A stretch of 64,000 nucleotides of DNA from Niabella beijingensis (GCF_020034665.1 NZ_JAIQDI010000001.1:310001-374000), one strand, 5' to 3'. Counted from the first letter of the stretch, positions 9,578 to 19,497 are shown. Numbers and translations: made by a program. The notes: a model not told the origin generated them from the sequence alone.

Positions 9578-9973
9578 ATGAAAACGTTTACACATTTTTT
9601 CCTGGCAACAATATTACTTGCCACCCTTTCTTTTGCAGGTTCCTGCAGTAAAGACAAAGACACGCCTCCTCCGCCTGAGCCCGTTCCCGTAATAGGAATC
9701 TGGAAAGGATCCGTAGTTGGAAACGGCAACCCTACTCCGGTCAAATTCGACATTAAAGAGAATGGTCAGGTAACCGTATTCTCCCAGAACACCCAATTCA
9801 GCGGCAGCTGGAAGTTCGCCGCAGGCAACTTTGAAGCGACCTTTGATGTGCAGGGTGTTCAGGCAACCGCAGCTGGATTGCTATCCGCCGGCAAGAACAA
9901 AATCGACGGCACCTGGAAGGAAAACAATAACGGGAAGATCACGGAACAGAAACTCGCCCTGGCCAAGGATTAA
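9578..9973 (+). CDS. Small lipoprotein of unknown function
   Basis: 131 residues. Signal peptide with lipobox-like FAGSC (Cys23), then SKDKD and a proline-rich linker (TPPPPEPVP), then a compact domain of about 100 residues that begins IGIWKGSVVG and contains repeated strand-like segments (VKFDIKENGQVTVF, FSGSWKF, IDGTWKE). The alternation of GxW motifs resembles lipocalin-like or META-like small beta barrels common in Bacteroidota secreted proteins, but I cannot assign a family. It is monocistronic and closed by a strong bidirectional terminator. Confidence 0.8.
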   Translation: MKTFTHFFLATILLATLSFAGSCSKDKDTPPPPEPVPVIGIWKGSVVGNGNPTPVKFDIKENGQVTVFSQNTQFSGSWKFAAGNFEATFDVQGVQATAAGLLSAGKNKIDGTWKENNNGKITEQKLALAKD

Positions 9974-10009
9974 GGAATCTTTCTTTTTCCGCAGGTTCAA
10001 TTATTGCGT

Positions 10010-10042
10010 AAAAAAAAGCTGTACTCTGTACAGCTTTTTTTT
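10010..10042. terminator. Strong bidirectional intrinsic terminator
   Basis: GCTGTAC (10018-10024), loop TCT, GTACAGC (10028-10034), flanked by an A8 run on the left and a T8 run on the right, so it works for both the lipoprotein gene (plus) and the convergent MATE gene (minus). Confidence 0.9.
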
Positions 10043-11465
10043 ACACTTTTTTCAGCTTCCACCGTCCCCGTTTAAATAAAATAAATGAAGCTACGGTGAT
10101 GGCCGCCTCGGATACGGGAATGGCAATAAATACCCCCCGTTCATTTAGTCCGATATAAACGGCCAGAAAATAGGCCAGCGGTATCTGAAAAAGCCAGAAC
10201 CCGAAAAAGTTCACCCAGGTGGGTGTCCAGGTATCTCCCGATCCGTTGAATGCATTGATCATTACCATACCTACTCCATAGAATATAAATCCGCAGGCCA
10301 TGATATACATGGCCGTTTGTGCAACGGACTTCACGGCATCTTCAGTGCTAAAAAAAGACACCAGCCAGCCGGACAGAAAAAAGAAAATGATGCTGACCAT
10401 GAGCATGAACAAGACGTTGAATTTTACGGTCGTCATCACCGATGCTTCTGCTCTTTTTGCCGCATTGGCACCAAGATTCTGCCCCACCAGTGTGGAGGCG
10501 GCATTGCTCATCCCCCAGGCCGGCAGCATAAAGAACATCATCAGCCGCAATGCGGTCTGGTATCCGGCAGACCCCTGGTCTCCCCCTGTAACAGCCACCA
10601 GGCGTGCCAGCACGATCCAGCTGCAGGAAGCAATCACAAACTGGAAGATACCCGGAACGGCGATCCTGACCAGGGAGCGGATCACAGGAATGTCCATATT
10701 AAAATGATGCCGCTTTAGCTTAAACGCCCTTTTCCCACCAAAAAGATGAAACAACTGGTACAACACACCAATGGTCCTTCCCGTGGCTGTGGCCATCGCA
10801 GCACCTGTTAAACCAAAGGCAGGGATCGGTCCCCAGCCGTTGATCAGTACCGGACATAATATAATATTACAGAGGTTTGCCACCCACAGGCTCTTCATGG
10901 CGATGGCGGCGTTACCCGCTCCGCGAAAGATACCATTGATGAGGAACAGCAACATAATGGAGATGCTGCTTCCCATCATGATGGCGGTAAACTGTTTGCC
11001 ATGTTCGGCAGCTGCTTCAGAAGCCCCCATGAGCAACAGGATCTCCTTTGCATAGATCATGCCCGCCAGACTCAGGAGGACTGTTACAACAGCAGCAACC
11101 AGGATGGCCTGTGCGCCGCTGTGCGCGGCCCCTTCGGGGTTTTTCTCACCGATACGGCGGGCCACCACTGCAGTGGCTGCCATACTCATCCCGATGGCGA
11201 TGGAATACATCACGGTGAGTACCGACTCGGTAAGTCCGACCGTTTGAATTGCAAAACTGCTTTCCTTTAAATGACCTACAAAATACAGGTCAACCAGCGC
11301 AAACACAGACTCCATGCTCATTTCCAGCATCATGGGTATTGCCAGCAACAGCACTGCCCTGCGGATACTGATGGTGGTATAATCCATTTCCTCGCCCTTA
11401 AACGCCTGCTTCAAAAACAACAGCGCAGCTGATACCTTTCCGGTACCTTTATGATCAAAAGACAT
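10041..11465 (-). CDS. MATE-family multidrug/sodium antiporter
   Basis: 474 residues with about 12 hydrophobic helices and the two-fold repeat of MatE proteins. Family-like segments include IPMMLEMSMESVFALVDLYFVG in the first helix pair (shown here in part), GAMATATGRTIG, and the second-half QNLGANAAKRAE, where MATE proteins usually have GQxxGA. It should export cationic drugs or metabolites in exchange for H+ or Na+ across the inner membrane. The first ATG (11465) gives about 26 extra residues before MDYTTISIRRAVLLLAIP; the internal Met is also a possible start. No adjacent regulator. Confidence 0.9.
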   Translation of the reverse strand: MSFDHKGTGKVSAALLFLKQAFKGEEMDYTTISIRRAVLLLAIPMMLEMSMESVFALVDLYFVGHLKESSFAIQTVGLTESVLTVMYSIAIGMSMAATAVVARRIGEKNPEGAAHSGAQAILVAAVVTVLLSLAGMIYAKEILLLMGASEAAAEHGKQFTAIMMGSSISIMLLFLINGIFRGAGNAAIAMKSLWVANLCNIILCPVLINGWGPIPAFGLTGAAMATATGRTIGVLYQLFHLFGGKRAFKLKRHHFNMDIPVIRSLVRIAVPGIFQFVIASCSWIVLARLVAVTGGDQGSAGYQTALRLMMFFMLPAWGMSNAASTLVGQNLGANAAKRAEASVMTTVKFNVLFMLMVSIIFFFLSGWLVSFFSTEDAVKSVAQTAMYIMACGFIFYGVGMVMINAFNGSGDTWTPTWVNFFGFWLFQIPLAYFLAVYIGLNERGVFIAIPVSEAAITVASFILFKRGRWKLKKV

Positions 11466-11770
11466 ATTTTTTGTGATTTAGATGAAAATAAAAAAATTGC
11501 TGAAGGAGCCTTCAGCCGCCACTTGTATGGGATATTACAACGGTTGTTTCCGGATAGTACTTAGTGGGGTCGTACAGCGGTGGATGTAGCAATGATTTTC
11601 ATCAAAGTAGATTTTGTGGAGCGAAGATAGGTTTTTTTCCGGAACCGCATTTTAATTCAGCTGCCTTTTCCCGGGTCATCCGATAACACCGTACTCCGCA
11701 TGCCCGGACTTCCGGAGCTTTGCTTATTTTTACCCGTATTACTTTTATATAAATTAACAGCCGCTGCAAT
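11466..11770. other. Divergent intergenic region, no gene recognised
   Basis: About 305 bp between the MATE gene and the serine hydrolase gene. Nothing beyond probable promoters is expected; I found no clear TAnnTTTG element, palindrome or small ORF. Confidence 0.4.
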
Positions 11771-12943
11771 ATGAACCGACTACTGATCTGCCTGCTGGCC
11801 GTATTTACGGGGAACCGTCTTCAGCAGCCCTCTCTGTTTCTTCAGCCGCCTGACAGGTCTGCCACCTTCCAGCATGCTATCCAAACCGGTACAGCAGCTA
11901 CCGGAGACAGCAGCTACATAACGCAGCAGGTAAGGGCAGCTATCAAACTCCATACTGGAGAATTCCCTTCAAAAACACAGTTGTCCCTGGCCCTTATTCA
12001 AAACGGATCCGTTACGTTTTACGGTGTAATAAAAGAACAGGGCCACCTTATTGCAGTAAACAACGAAGCACGGATCTTTGAGACAGGATCCATCACCAAG
12101 GTCTTTACAGCAACACTATTGGCAGATCTTGTGGTACAAAAAGAGCTGGGTCTGGATGACCGCATCGATACCTGCTACCCATTCGCGTTTAACAAGGGAA
12201 TGCAGTTCAGCTTCAGACAGCTGGCCAATCATACCTCCGGTCTTCCGAGGATGCCGTCCAATTTTGCGGCAGCAAAAACGAGCCCCGGCAATCCCTACAG
12301 GAATTACAACCGCGCACTTCTGGAAGATTATCTGAAAAATGAAGTAACAGTACTGCAGGCAGGCGGAGAAAAATATGCGTACTCCAATCTCGGTGCCGGA
12401 TTGCTGGGATATACACTGGGGCTGATCCAAAAAACCAGCTTCCCCTTGCTCCTGAAGAAACGGGTCCTTACCCCTTTCAATATGCAGCACACGTACCTGT
12501 ACCCCGACAATCCGGAGGGGCAGCTCGTACGCGGACTGGATGCTGCAGGCAATGAAGTACCCAACTGGGATTTCGATGTATTGTCCGGTGCCGGCGGACT
12601 ACGCTCCTGTGCCAGCGACCTCTCCCTGTTTGCACTGGCGCAGTTCGACAGTACCCGCAGGCAACTGGCACTTACGAGGATTCCGACCTTCCGGGTAAAC
12701 GACCGGCTGCAGATCGGACTGGGCTGGCATATCATTCAAACGGATTACGGAACAACCCTGTACTGGCACAACGGTGGCACCGCCGGCTATTCTTCGTCAA
12801 TGGCCCTCGATCCCGCATCCCGGAACGGTGTGATCCTTCTTTCGAATGTTTCTGCATTCCATCCCCATAAAGAACACATCGATCAACTCTGTTTTGAACT
12901 GGCACGGCTGATCGAAAAAAAAGCGGAAGCTACTCCCGGATGA
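11771..12943 (+). CDS. Serine hydrolase of the class C beta-lactamase / PBP-like fold
   Basis: 390 residues with an N-terminal hydrophobic export signal. The three motifs of the family are visible: SITK (Ser nucleophile and Lys, within ETGSITKVFTATLL, about residue 110), YSN (YAYSNLGAG, about 200) and the HxG-type triad HNGGTAGYSS near 335. Family members hydrolyse D-amino-acid peptides, esters or beta-lactams; which applies cannot be told from sequence, and resistance should not be assumed. The end of this gene contains the terminator of the convergent xylBA operon. Confidence 0.88.
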   Translation: MNRLLICLLAVFTGNRLQQPSLFLQPPDRSATFQHAIQTGTAATGDSSYITQQVRAAIKLHTGEFPSKTQLSLALIQNGSVTFYGVIKEQGHLIAVNNEARIFETGSITKVFTATLLADLVVQKELGLDDRIDTCYPFAFNKGMQFSFRQLANHTSGLPRMPSNFAAAKTSPGNPYRNYNRALLEDYLKNEVTVLQAGGEKYAYSNLGAGLLGYTLGLIQKTSFPLLLKKRVLTPFNMQHTYLYPDNPEGQLVRGLDAAGNEVPNWDFDVLSGAGGLRSCASDLSLFALAQFDSTRRQLALTRIPTFRVNDRLQIGLGWHIIQTDYGTTLYWHNGGTAGYSSSMALDPASRNGVILLSNVSAFHPHKEHIDQLCFELARLIEKKAEATPG

Positions 12944-12960
12944 TCCCCGTGTGCTTCCGC
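12915..12960 (-). terminator. Terminator of the xylBA operon, inside the 3' end of the convergent gene
   Basis: On the minus strand GCGGAAGC (complement of 12953-12960) pairs with GCTTCCGC (complement of 12923-12930), 8 bp, followed by T8 (complement of the A-run 12915-12922). The T-run and one arm are codons of the serine hydrolase gene. Confidence 0.75.
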
Positions 12961-13016
12961 CGATAGAACGATTTACTGAATGCTGCTGCTCCGCTGACGG
13001 AGAACAGCCCGATGAT

Positions 13017-14345
13017 TTAAAGAAACCGGTTGATTATATTTTCGTAGTACTCCTGCCTGCCACTGATCGTATCCGGCTCCCCGCTTTTTGCAGCAAGGTT
13101 CCGGAGCTGTTCCAGGGTCAGTTTGCCGTCCTCAAAATCCCTTCCCGGTCCATCAGCGAACGAAGCATACCGTTCGCGGCGCAGCTTTCCGTATTCCGAT
13201 TGCTGCAGGATGGCGTCAGCGGTGATCAATGCCCGGGCAAAGGTATCCATGCCGCCGATGTGCGCATAAAAGAGATCGGCGGGGTCGGTAGAGTTGCGGC
13301 GTATTTTTGCATCGAAATTGATACCTCCTCCGCTGAATCCGCCGGCTTCCAGGATGATCAGTAACGCTTCGGTAAGTTCATTCAGGTTATTGGGAAACTG
13401 ATCGGTATCCCAGCCATTCTGGTAGTCGCCCCTGTTGGCATCGATCGATCCCAGCAAACCCGCATCAGCCGCCACCTGCAGCTCATGCTGGAAGGTATGT
13501 CCGGCCAGTGTGGCATGGTTCACTTCTATATTCAGCTTAAAGTCTTCCAGCAGCCCGTGCTGTCTTAAAAAACCGATCACCGTAGCTGCATCATAATCAT
13601 ACTGATGTTTCGTGGGCTCACAGGGTTTTGGTTCAATAAAAAAAGTACCGGTAAATCCCTGCCTGCGTGCATACTCTTTTGAAAGGTGTAAAAAGCGCGC
13701 CAGGTGTTCCTGCTCGCGTTTCATATCCGTATTGAGCAGACTCATATACCCTTCCCGTCCGCCCCAGAACACATAGTTTTCACCGCCCAGCTTTATGGTG
13801 GCATCCAGCGCCGCCTTTACCTGTGCCCCGGCATGCATCACCACATTGAAATCCGGATTAGTGGCCGCACCGTTCATGTACCGGACATGTGAGAACAGGT
13901 TGGCGGTTCCCCATAAAAGTTTTACCCCGGAGGCACGCTGCTTTTCAAGTGCATAATCGGTAATGGCGTCCAGCCGCCTTTCGTTCTCCTCTATATCGTT
14001 CCCGTAATCGATGAGGTCCACATCATGAAAACAATAGAATGGGAGCGACATTTTTGTAAAAAACTCAAAAGCCGCGTCCATCTTATCTTTCGCCCGTTCC
14101 AGTGCATCCGTCTTCCGGTCCCATTCAAAAAAATGGGTGGGCCCTCCGAAGGGATCGCTGCCGGTTCCGTTGAATGAGTGCCAGTAAGAGCAGGCAAAGC
14201 GCAACCATTCTTTCAACGGCCGGCCGGCAACCACCCTTTTTTCATCATACCAGCGAAAGGCCAGCGGGTTGTCCGTGTCCTGTCCCTCAAATGTTACCGG
14301 TCCGATCCCTTTAAAATATTCTGTTGTTCCCGTAAGTACCTGCAT
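13017..14345 (-). CDS. xylA: Xylose isomerase
   Basis: 442 residues, the usual length for the class II enzyme. It converts D-xylose to D-xylulose in the cytosol. Family hallmarks are clear: the catalytic-His region [18 protein letters not shown], the metal-ligand segment [25 protein letters not shown] and [14 protein letters not shown]. The ATG at 14345 lies 2 bp after the stop of xylB, so both are translated from one transcript (xylB first). The operon ends in the terminator at 12915-12960. No xylose transporter or xylosidase is next to it. Confidence 0.97.
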   Translation of the reverse strand: MQVLTGTTEYFKGIGPVTFEGQDTDNPLAFRWYDEKRVVAGRPLKEWLRFACSYWHSFNGTGSDPFGGPTHFFEWDRKTDALERAKDKMDAAFEFFTKMSLPFYCFHDVDLIDYGNDIEENERRLDAITDYALEKQRASGVKLLWGTANLFSHVRYMNGAATNPDFNVVMHAGAQVKAALDATIKLGGENYVFWGGREGYMSLLNTDMKREQEHLARFLHLSKEYARRQGFTGTFFIEPKPCEPTKHQYDYDAATVIGFLRQHGLLEDFKLNIEVNHATLAGHTFQHELQVAADAGLLGSIDANRGDYQNGWDTDQFPNNLNELTEALLIILEAGGFSGGGINFDAKIRRNSTDPADLFYAHIGGMDTFARALITADAILQQSEYGKLRRERYASFADGPGRDFEDGKLTLEQLRNLAAKSGEPDTISGRQEYYENIINRFL

Positions 14346-14347
14346 AA

Positions 14348-15865
14348 TTAATTTATTTTATTATGAAGAAATTGCTGATCCAGTGCCCGGAGCCAGCGCT
14401 GATAAACCGCTTCGTATAAGGCACGTTGAGCATCATCCGGCTGTAGTACCGCTTCCAGCTCCAGTTTCTCAAAAGCAGTGGCTTCGGTATAATAGCCGAC
14501 ACCTATACCGGCGCCCATTGCAGCACCCACGCTGGCGTCCGTCCGGTACAGCTGCAGGGTAAGTCCGGTCACATTTACAAATGCTTTTGAAAACACATCA
14601 CTTAAAAAAAGATTGGCCTTTCCCGCTTTAACAATAGTCGCCTTCAGTCCGTTCTTCCGCATGATGTCCAGTCCGTAACGGAAAGCGAACGCAATACCTT
14701 CCTGAACGGCACGGTACAGATGTCCGCTGGTATGTTTATTCAGATCGATCCCCGTAAAGCCGGCGCTTAAGGTCTTGTTGCCCAGCATCCGTTCTGCGCC
14801 ATTTCCAAAAGGGAAGTACAGCAGCCCATCTGCGCCATCGGGAGTTGCAGCTGCCAATGCATTCAGCTGCGGATAGCCGGTTCCGGCCGCGGTACAGTCC
14901 CGTATCCAGCGGTTGCTGATGCCTGCACCATTTATACAAAGCAATAGTCCGATGCGTGCCTGGTCACTCCGATGATTCACATGTGCAAAACTGTTGATCC
15001 GTGAAAGCGGGTCATATACCAGCTGGTCTGTTACGGCATAGATCACGCCGCTTGTGCCTGCAGTTGTAGCGATCTCTCCCGACTGCAGCACATTCAGGGA
15101 AAGTGCATTGTTCAGCTGATCCCCGGCTTTGTAGGTTATGGGGATCCCTTCTTTCAGCTGAAGCTCCCGGGCCACAGCCGCACTCAGGGTGCCGTGTGTA
15201 TCAAAAACAGCACGCTGTGTACCAAAAAGATCCGGATCAAATCCGAAACAATCCAGGATATCTTTTGAGAGTGCATGCTCCCGGAAGTCCCAGAAAACGC
15301 CCTCGGAGAGCATGGACGGCGTGCTGGTAAGTGCTCCGCTTAACCGCAGCGCAATATAGTCGCCGGGCAACATTACTTTTTTTATCCGCTTATACAGTCC
15401 GGGTTCCTGCTGCTTTACCCAGGCCAGCTTTGCTGCCGTAAAATTTCCCGGAAAATTCAGCAGGTGCCGGAGACAACGTTCGCTGCCGATGGCCTGTAAT
15501 GCCTGTTCTCCCTGGCCGATCGCCCTGCTGTCGCACCAGATGATCGCATCCCGCAGCACCTTGCCTGCGGCATCGGTGATCACCAGGCCGTGCATCTGGT
15601 AGGTAATTCCGATCGCTGCTACTGCTTCCAGTTCGCAACCCGGCACCGACCGCAGCCGGTGCAGTGCATCTTTCACATCTGTCCACCACTGTTCGGGATC
15701 CTGCTCCGCCCATCCGGGGCTCAAGGCTTTTATCGTCCGTTCGGTGGTCTCCGGGCAGGTTACCGTAGCTACAACCTGTTGTGTTGCCGCATTCACCAGC
15801 GCCACCTTTACCGCGGAAGTGCCGATATCGATCCCCAGTAAGAAAACCTTCTTTTCAGCAATCAT
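14348..15865 (-). CDS. xylB: Xylulokinase
   Basis: 505 residues of the FGGY kinase family. It phosphorylates D-xylulose to xylulose 5-phosphate for the pentose phosphate pathway. Visible: phosphate-binding start [13 protein letters not shown], the substrate segment QMHGLVI about residue 92, AGDQLNNAL near 246 and [10 protein letters not shown] near 268. It is the first gene of a two-gene xylBA operon. A LacI-like palindrome lies 63-76 bp upstream of its start. No LacI-type or ROK-type regulator gene is in the window. Confidence 0.95.
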   Translation of the reverse strand: MIAEKKVFLLGIDIGTSAVKVALVNAATQQVVATVTCPETTERTIKALSPGWAEQDPEQWWTDVKDALHRLRSVPGCELEAVAAIGITYQMHGLVITDAAGKVLRDAIIWCDSRAIGQGEQALQAIGSERCLRHLLNFPGNFTAAKLAWVKQQEPGLYKRIKKVMLPGDYIALRLSGALTSTPSMLSEGVFWDFREHALSKDILDCFGFDPDLFGTQRAVFDTHGTLSAAVARELQLKEGIPITYKAGDQLNNALSLNVLQSGEIATTAGTSGVIYAVTDQLVYDPLSRINSFAHVNHRSDQARIGLLLCINGAGISNRWIRDCTAAGTGYPQLNALAAATPDGADGLLYFPFGNGAERMLGNKTLSAGFTGIDLNKHTSGHLYRAVQEGIAFAFRYGLDIMRKNGLKATIVKAGKANLFLSDVFSKAFVNVTGLTLQLYRTDASVGAAMGAGIGVGYYTEATAFEKLELEAVLQPDDAQRALYEAVYQRWLRALDQQFLHNKIN

Positions 15866-15927
15866 GAAAGCGTTTTTTTAAAAAACAACTGCAAGATATA
15901 ACCATTGCAATATACTGTTTTTTAAAA

Positions 15928-15941
15928 TGTAATCGATTTCA
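15928..15941. promoter_or_regulatory. Possible LacI-type operator upstream of xylBA
   Basis: TGTAATCGATTTCA is palindromic around a central CG except for one base pair, the form typical of LacI/GalR-family operators. It lies 63 bp upstream of the xylB start codon. No cognate regulator is visible here. Confidence 0.4.
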
Positions 15942-16111
15942 ATTTTACCATAAGCGCATCCCTTTGCCGGGCGCAGGCATACAACTGTTAAAGCATGCAA
16001 AAAGGAAAAAGATACTACTACGAAACATACCTATGTCTTTCTGCCGGACAGGCAGCTGTAATGCGCCCGGGACACTGTCCGGACGCATCAGCTGAACGGC
16101 AATGCCGACTG

Positions 16112-16570
16112 TCATTTAAAACGGAGCAACGCCAGTGTTTCTCCTTTCGCAAGTTCCTGCGCGGTATAAACAATGCTGAGATTTTGTTGCGCATGATCCT
16201 TTTGCAACCGGAGCAGTTCTTTTACGGGTATCACCATACTTAGATCTCCATTGGCGGCATTACTGAAGGTCCATTTTTTCAGGAGTTTACCGTTGTCATC
16301 GCGGACGGCCAGGCTTCTCCCCGTTCCGGTCTGGGGCGAATGACAATGCCGGTAGTAGATACGTAACTGATCCTGCTCCTTTGCTTTATCCAGCTGTAGT
16401 TTGCGCAGATTCAGCGGCTGGTTTACCGATTGCTTTAAAACAAGTGTTTTGTTGAGATAGATCTCATAACTGTCAAGCCCGAGCACTGCAGCAAAGGCGG
16501 ATAACGTAAGAAAAAGGGCAGCCAATATAACGGATGTTACCAATGGCCGGTGAAATGTAGTGGATTGCAT
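16112..16570 (-). CDS. Hypothetical membrane-anchored or secreted protein
   Basis: 152 residues from the ATG at 16570; the upstream extension to 16630 is low-quality. An N-terminal hydrophobic segment (VTSVILAALFLTLSAFAAVLG) is an export signal or anchor. The rest holds YEIYLNKTLVLKQ, YYRHCHSPQTGTGR and WTFSN, with no family that I recognise. A 41-bp copy of its start region is repeated 261 bp upstream, see the repeat entries. Confidence 0.65.
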   Translation of the reverse strand: MQSTTFHRPLVTSVILAALFLTLSAFAAVLGLDSYEIYLNKTLVLKQSVNQPLNLRKLQLDKAKEQDQLRIYYRHCHSPQTGTGRSLAVRDDNGKLLKKWTFSNAANGDLSMVIPVKELLRLQKDHAQQNLSIVYTAQELAKGETLALLRFK

Positions 16571-16582
16571 AACAGAATATTT
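16542..16582 (-). repeat. 41-bp direct repeat, copy 1 (covers the start of the hypothetical gene)
   Basis: Matches 16803-16843 at 38 of 41 positions in the same orientation. It spans the start codon and first nine codons of the gene at 16112-16570 plus 12 bp upstream. Confidence 0.9.
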
Positions 16583-16802
16583 TAAAGTGAAATAATAATA
16601 CATCACAATAGTATTCCAATACAATACCATGAAAAAAAATAGTAGAGCAGCGTACCGAATAATAGATGAATGAACAGCGATACAGGAGCAGGAGACAGGT
16701 TTCCGCCAGTTGCCTGAAGGACGTCATCAATGGTATAAAAAACACACCGTATGGTCCGGATACCCTGCTATTACAGGCAGGGAACATTGTAAATAATTCA
16801 CG

Positions 16803-16843
16803 AATGGCCGGTTAAATATAGTAGATTGCATAACAGAATATTT
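16803..16843 (-). repeat. 41-bp direct repeat, copy 2 (orphan gene start)
   Basis: Near-identical to 16542-16582. It preserves an ATG (complement of 16829-16831) and reads MQSTIFNRPF against MQSTTFHRPL in the intact gene, then loses similarity; the frame stops within about 35 codons. Most likely the remnant of a duplicated gene 5' end. The rest of the 428-bp gap 16571-16998 shows no other gene. Confidence 0.8.
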
Positions 16844-16998
16844 CCGGGATCACCGGTCGCCCTGCGGTTGGGAATAGCTGGTGAACCGGGAGAGACCTGG
16901 CCTCCTGTTGCTGGTTTCCTCTACGATTTGTGCTGTTGATCGATCTGATTTTTCCGGGCGGCCGTTTTTATTTTCTTTTATGACGAACAAATTATAAA

Positions 16999-18057
16999 AT
17001 GGATCTTCTGAGTAAAAGAATACATCTGCCGTTTTCAAAGCGAAGCGTCTCACTGAGTTATTTCCTGGTGCACAGTGCCTATTGGATACTGATCACCGGC
17101 TTTTTTATTTATGAAAAAAGGTATCTCATCCAGAAAGCCAGTCTGCCTTATTTTGTAGCCTGTGTATCGGTGCGGATCCTGCTCCTGATCCTGATAGCCT
17201 ATCTTAACCTACATTATTTCTTACCGCGCTACCTGCTGCGGAAGCGTTATGCGGCCTATATTACAGCCGTTGTATTATCGGTGGCGGGTTACCTGGCGGC
17301 ACAAAGTCTCTTCGACTATTACCTCTATGGTTATGTGATCGGTCCCATGCGGAACAGTGACCTGCTGGAAACCCTCTCCTACAACTTCTTCAGCACCCTG
17401 TGGTATCTTGGCCTGATGCTGGCCCTTAAGCTGAGCATCGACTGGTACGGACAGCAACTGGTCATCCAGCGGATCGCCGTGGAAAAACTGAACGCTGAGG
17501 TCGATTTTCTCCGTGCCCAGATTAACCCGCATTTCCTGTTCAATGCCCTCAACAATCTCTATGGCCTGACACTGAAAAAATCCGACGATGCCCCGGAAGT
17601 GGTGCTAAAGCTTTCGGGGCTCATGGAATATATGCTTTATGAAAGTGATGAAGAATACATTCCGCTTGAAAAGGAGCTGGATTACCTGCACAATTATTTA
17701 GAGTTGGAACAATTGCGTTCCGACAGCGCGGCCGACATCCGGATAACGATCAATGGCAGTCCCGGTCAGTGTTCGATCCCTCCTTTCCTGATACTTCCGC
17801 TGCTGGAGAATGCGGTCAAACATGGTCTTAGCCGCGGTGGTACCGGAGCTTTCCTCCACCTGGAGATCACTATCGATACCGTGCTTACAGTAAAACTGAT
17901 CAACAGCAGACCGGGGCCGGCAACAGGAACACGCAGAGGCGGCATCGGTCTGCAGAACCTGCGGAAACGACTGGAACTTTTATACCCCGGTCGTCACAGC
18001 CTGGAAACCAGCGCGCTTCCGGACAGTTATATCACCCTTTTAAAAATCCTGCTATGA
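16999..18057 (+). CDS. LytS-type membrane histidine kinase
   Basis: 352 residues. Four predicted membrane helices in the first 150 residues (SYFLVHSAYWILITGFFIY, LLLILIAYLNLHYF, YITAVVLSVAGYLAAQSL, LWYLGLMLALKLSI) act as the sensor. A cytoplasmic His_kinase domain follows with the box INPHFLFNALNNLYGLTL near residue 174, and an ATPase module with LLENAVKHGLSRG near 270 and GGIGLQNLRKRL near 313. The DNGxG loop is replaced by a shorter NSRPG-type segment, as in many small LytS-like kinases of this phylum. The stop overlaps the start of the LytTR gene by 4 bp (ATGA), showing translational coupling. Confidence 0.92.
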   Translation: MDLLSKRIHLPFSKRSVSLSYFLVHSAYWILITGFFIYEKRYLIQKASLPYFVACVSVRILLLILIAYLNLHYFLPRYLLRKRYAAYITAVVLSVAGYLAAQSLFDYYLYGYVIGPMRNSDLLETLSYNFFSTLWYLGLMLALKLSIDWYGQQLVIQRIAVEKLNAEVDFLRAQINPHFLFNALNNLYGLTLKKSDDAPEVVLKLSGLMEYMLYESDEEYIPLEKELDYLHNYLELEQLRSDSAADIRITINGSPGQCSIPPFLILPLLENAVKHGLSRGGTGAFLHLEITIDTVLTVKLINSRPGPATGTRRGGIGLQNLRKRLELLYPGRHSLETSALPDSYITLLKILL

Positions 18058-18773
18058 AGCTAAAATGTGTGATCGTGGATGATGAGCCCCTGGCAAGGGA
18101 GATCCTCGCAGGCTTCCTGGCACCATTACAGGAGACTATACTGTGCGGCAGTTTCGGCAATGCCTCCGATGCGCTCCGGTACCTGAAAGCGCACCCGGTG
18201 GATGCACTGTTCCTGGATATTGAAATGCCGGAGATGAGCGGTATTGAATTGCTGCAACAATTGCCACAGCCTCCTGTTACCGTATTTACCACCGCTTTCC
18301 GCAACTATGCGTTTGAAGGCTTTGAACTGGGCGTGATCGACTTCCTGCTAAAACCGATTTCCAGGCAACGTTTCGGTCAGGCACTGGAAAGAGTGACCGA
18401 TTTCCTGGCATTACAAAAACAAGAGGCTGGCGTGGAAAGGGATAAAACCACGCCGGAATTCATTTTTGTAAAAAGCGGAGTGGAAAAGATAAAGCTGATC
18501 CTGGCGGATGTCATTTTTATCCAGGGGCTTAAGGATTATGCTATTATTCATACCGCCCATGGGAAAACCGTTGTTAAGGGGTCTGTAAAATCGATGCAGG
18601 AATTATTTGCCGAACCGGCTTTTATAAGGGTACATAAATCTTTTATCGTTGCAGCGGACCATATACACCGGATGACCCGCAACCGCATTATCATCAGTCA
18701 TCACCTGATCCCCATCGGGAGGATGTACCGCGAACAACTTGAACAGAAGCTCTCCGGCAACAACCGGCAGTAG
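18054..18773 (+). CDS. LytTR-family response regulator
   Basis: 239 residues. Receiver domain with VDDEPLARE, phospho-acceptor Asp55 in FLDIEMPEMSG and LLKPIS near 98. LytTR DNA-binding domain from about 135, with DVIFIQGLKDYAIIHT and FIRVHKSFIVAADHI. It overlaps its kinase by 4 bp and forms a standard pair. Targets are unknown; no 21-bp-period repeat was found upstream of this operon. Confidence 0.93.
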   Translation: MKLKCVIVDDEPLAREILAGFLAPLQETILCGSFGNASDALRYLKAHPVDALFLDIEMPEMSGIELLQQLPQPPVTVFTTAFRNYAFEGFELGVIDFLLKPISRQRFGQALERVTDFLALQKQEAGVERDKTTPEFIFVKSGVEKIKLILADVIFIQGLKDYAIIHTAHGKTVVKGSVKSMQELFAEPAFIRVHKSFIVAADHIHRMTRNRIIISHHLIPIGRMYREQLEQKLSGNNRQ

Positions 18774-18867
18774 CCGGAAATTTACCCGAAAAAGCTGTAA
18801 ATTAGTACCACAGCGGATCCGGGAAGCGGCGCTCATCCGGATCCCGTTTCAGCGCGAAAGAAACATT

Positions 18868-19497
18868 ATGACAATAATTGACCGATTAGCTTCCTCCCTG
18901 AACCGGCGCGATGAGGCACCCAATACTGAACTGGCGCGGCAAATAGCCGCTGCCGGCGACAAAAAGGCCATAGCTGAACTCATCCGGCATCTTGCCGACA
19001 ACAACAAAAATATTCGGCACGACTGCATCAAGACCTTATATGAGATCGGCGCCATCCGGCCTTCGCTCCTCTCCGGCAATACCGGTGATTTTATCCGGCT
19101 CCTGGACAGCAACGACAACAGGATGCAATGGGGCGCCATGGCAGCCCTCCTTACTGTCACTGCCGAAAACCCCGGGCCTGTTTTTTCTGCATTACCAAAA
19201 CTCGCTGCCACTGCCGAAAAAGGGTCGGTCATCACGCGCGATAACTATGTTGGTATCCTCATACAACTGTGTGGAGTAAAAAGTTTATCAGAGGATGCTT
19301 TTGCACTTTTAAACGAGCAGCTGGCAACATGTCCGCCCAATCAGTTACCCATGTACGCTGAAAATGCGTTGCCGGTCCTCCTCGAAACACAGCGGCAGCA
19401 GTTCATAAGCACGCTTGGTTCCCGCCTCAATGACCTGGAAAAAGAAAGCAAGCGCAAAAGACTGGAAAAAGTGCTGAAAAAAGCGGTTGGGAAATAA
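18868..19497 (+). CDS. HEAT-repeat-like protein
   Basis: 209 residues from the ATG at 18868. The open frame reaches back to 18739, but that part overlaps the LytTR gene and has no signal. The sequence is a chain of helix pairs (AAGDKKAIAELIRHL, IRHDCIKTLYEIG, MQWGAMAALLTV) typical of HEAT/armadillo repeats, with no enzymatic motif and no signal peptide. It is probably a cytosolic binding scaffold. About 95 bp follow the regulator gene, so cotranscription is possible but not shown. Confidence 0.75.
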   Translation: MTIIDRLASSLNRRDEAPNTELARQIAAAGDKKAIAELIRHLADNNKNIRHDCIKTLYEIGAIRPSLLSGNTGDFIRLLDSNDNRMQWGAMAALLTVTAENPGPVFSALPKLAATAEKGSVITRDNYVGILIQLCGVKSLSEDAFALLNEQLATCPPNQLPMYAENALPVLLETQRQQFISTLGSRLNDLEKESKRKRLEKVLKKAVGK

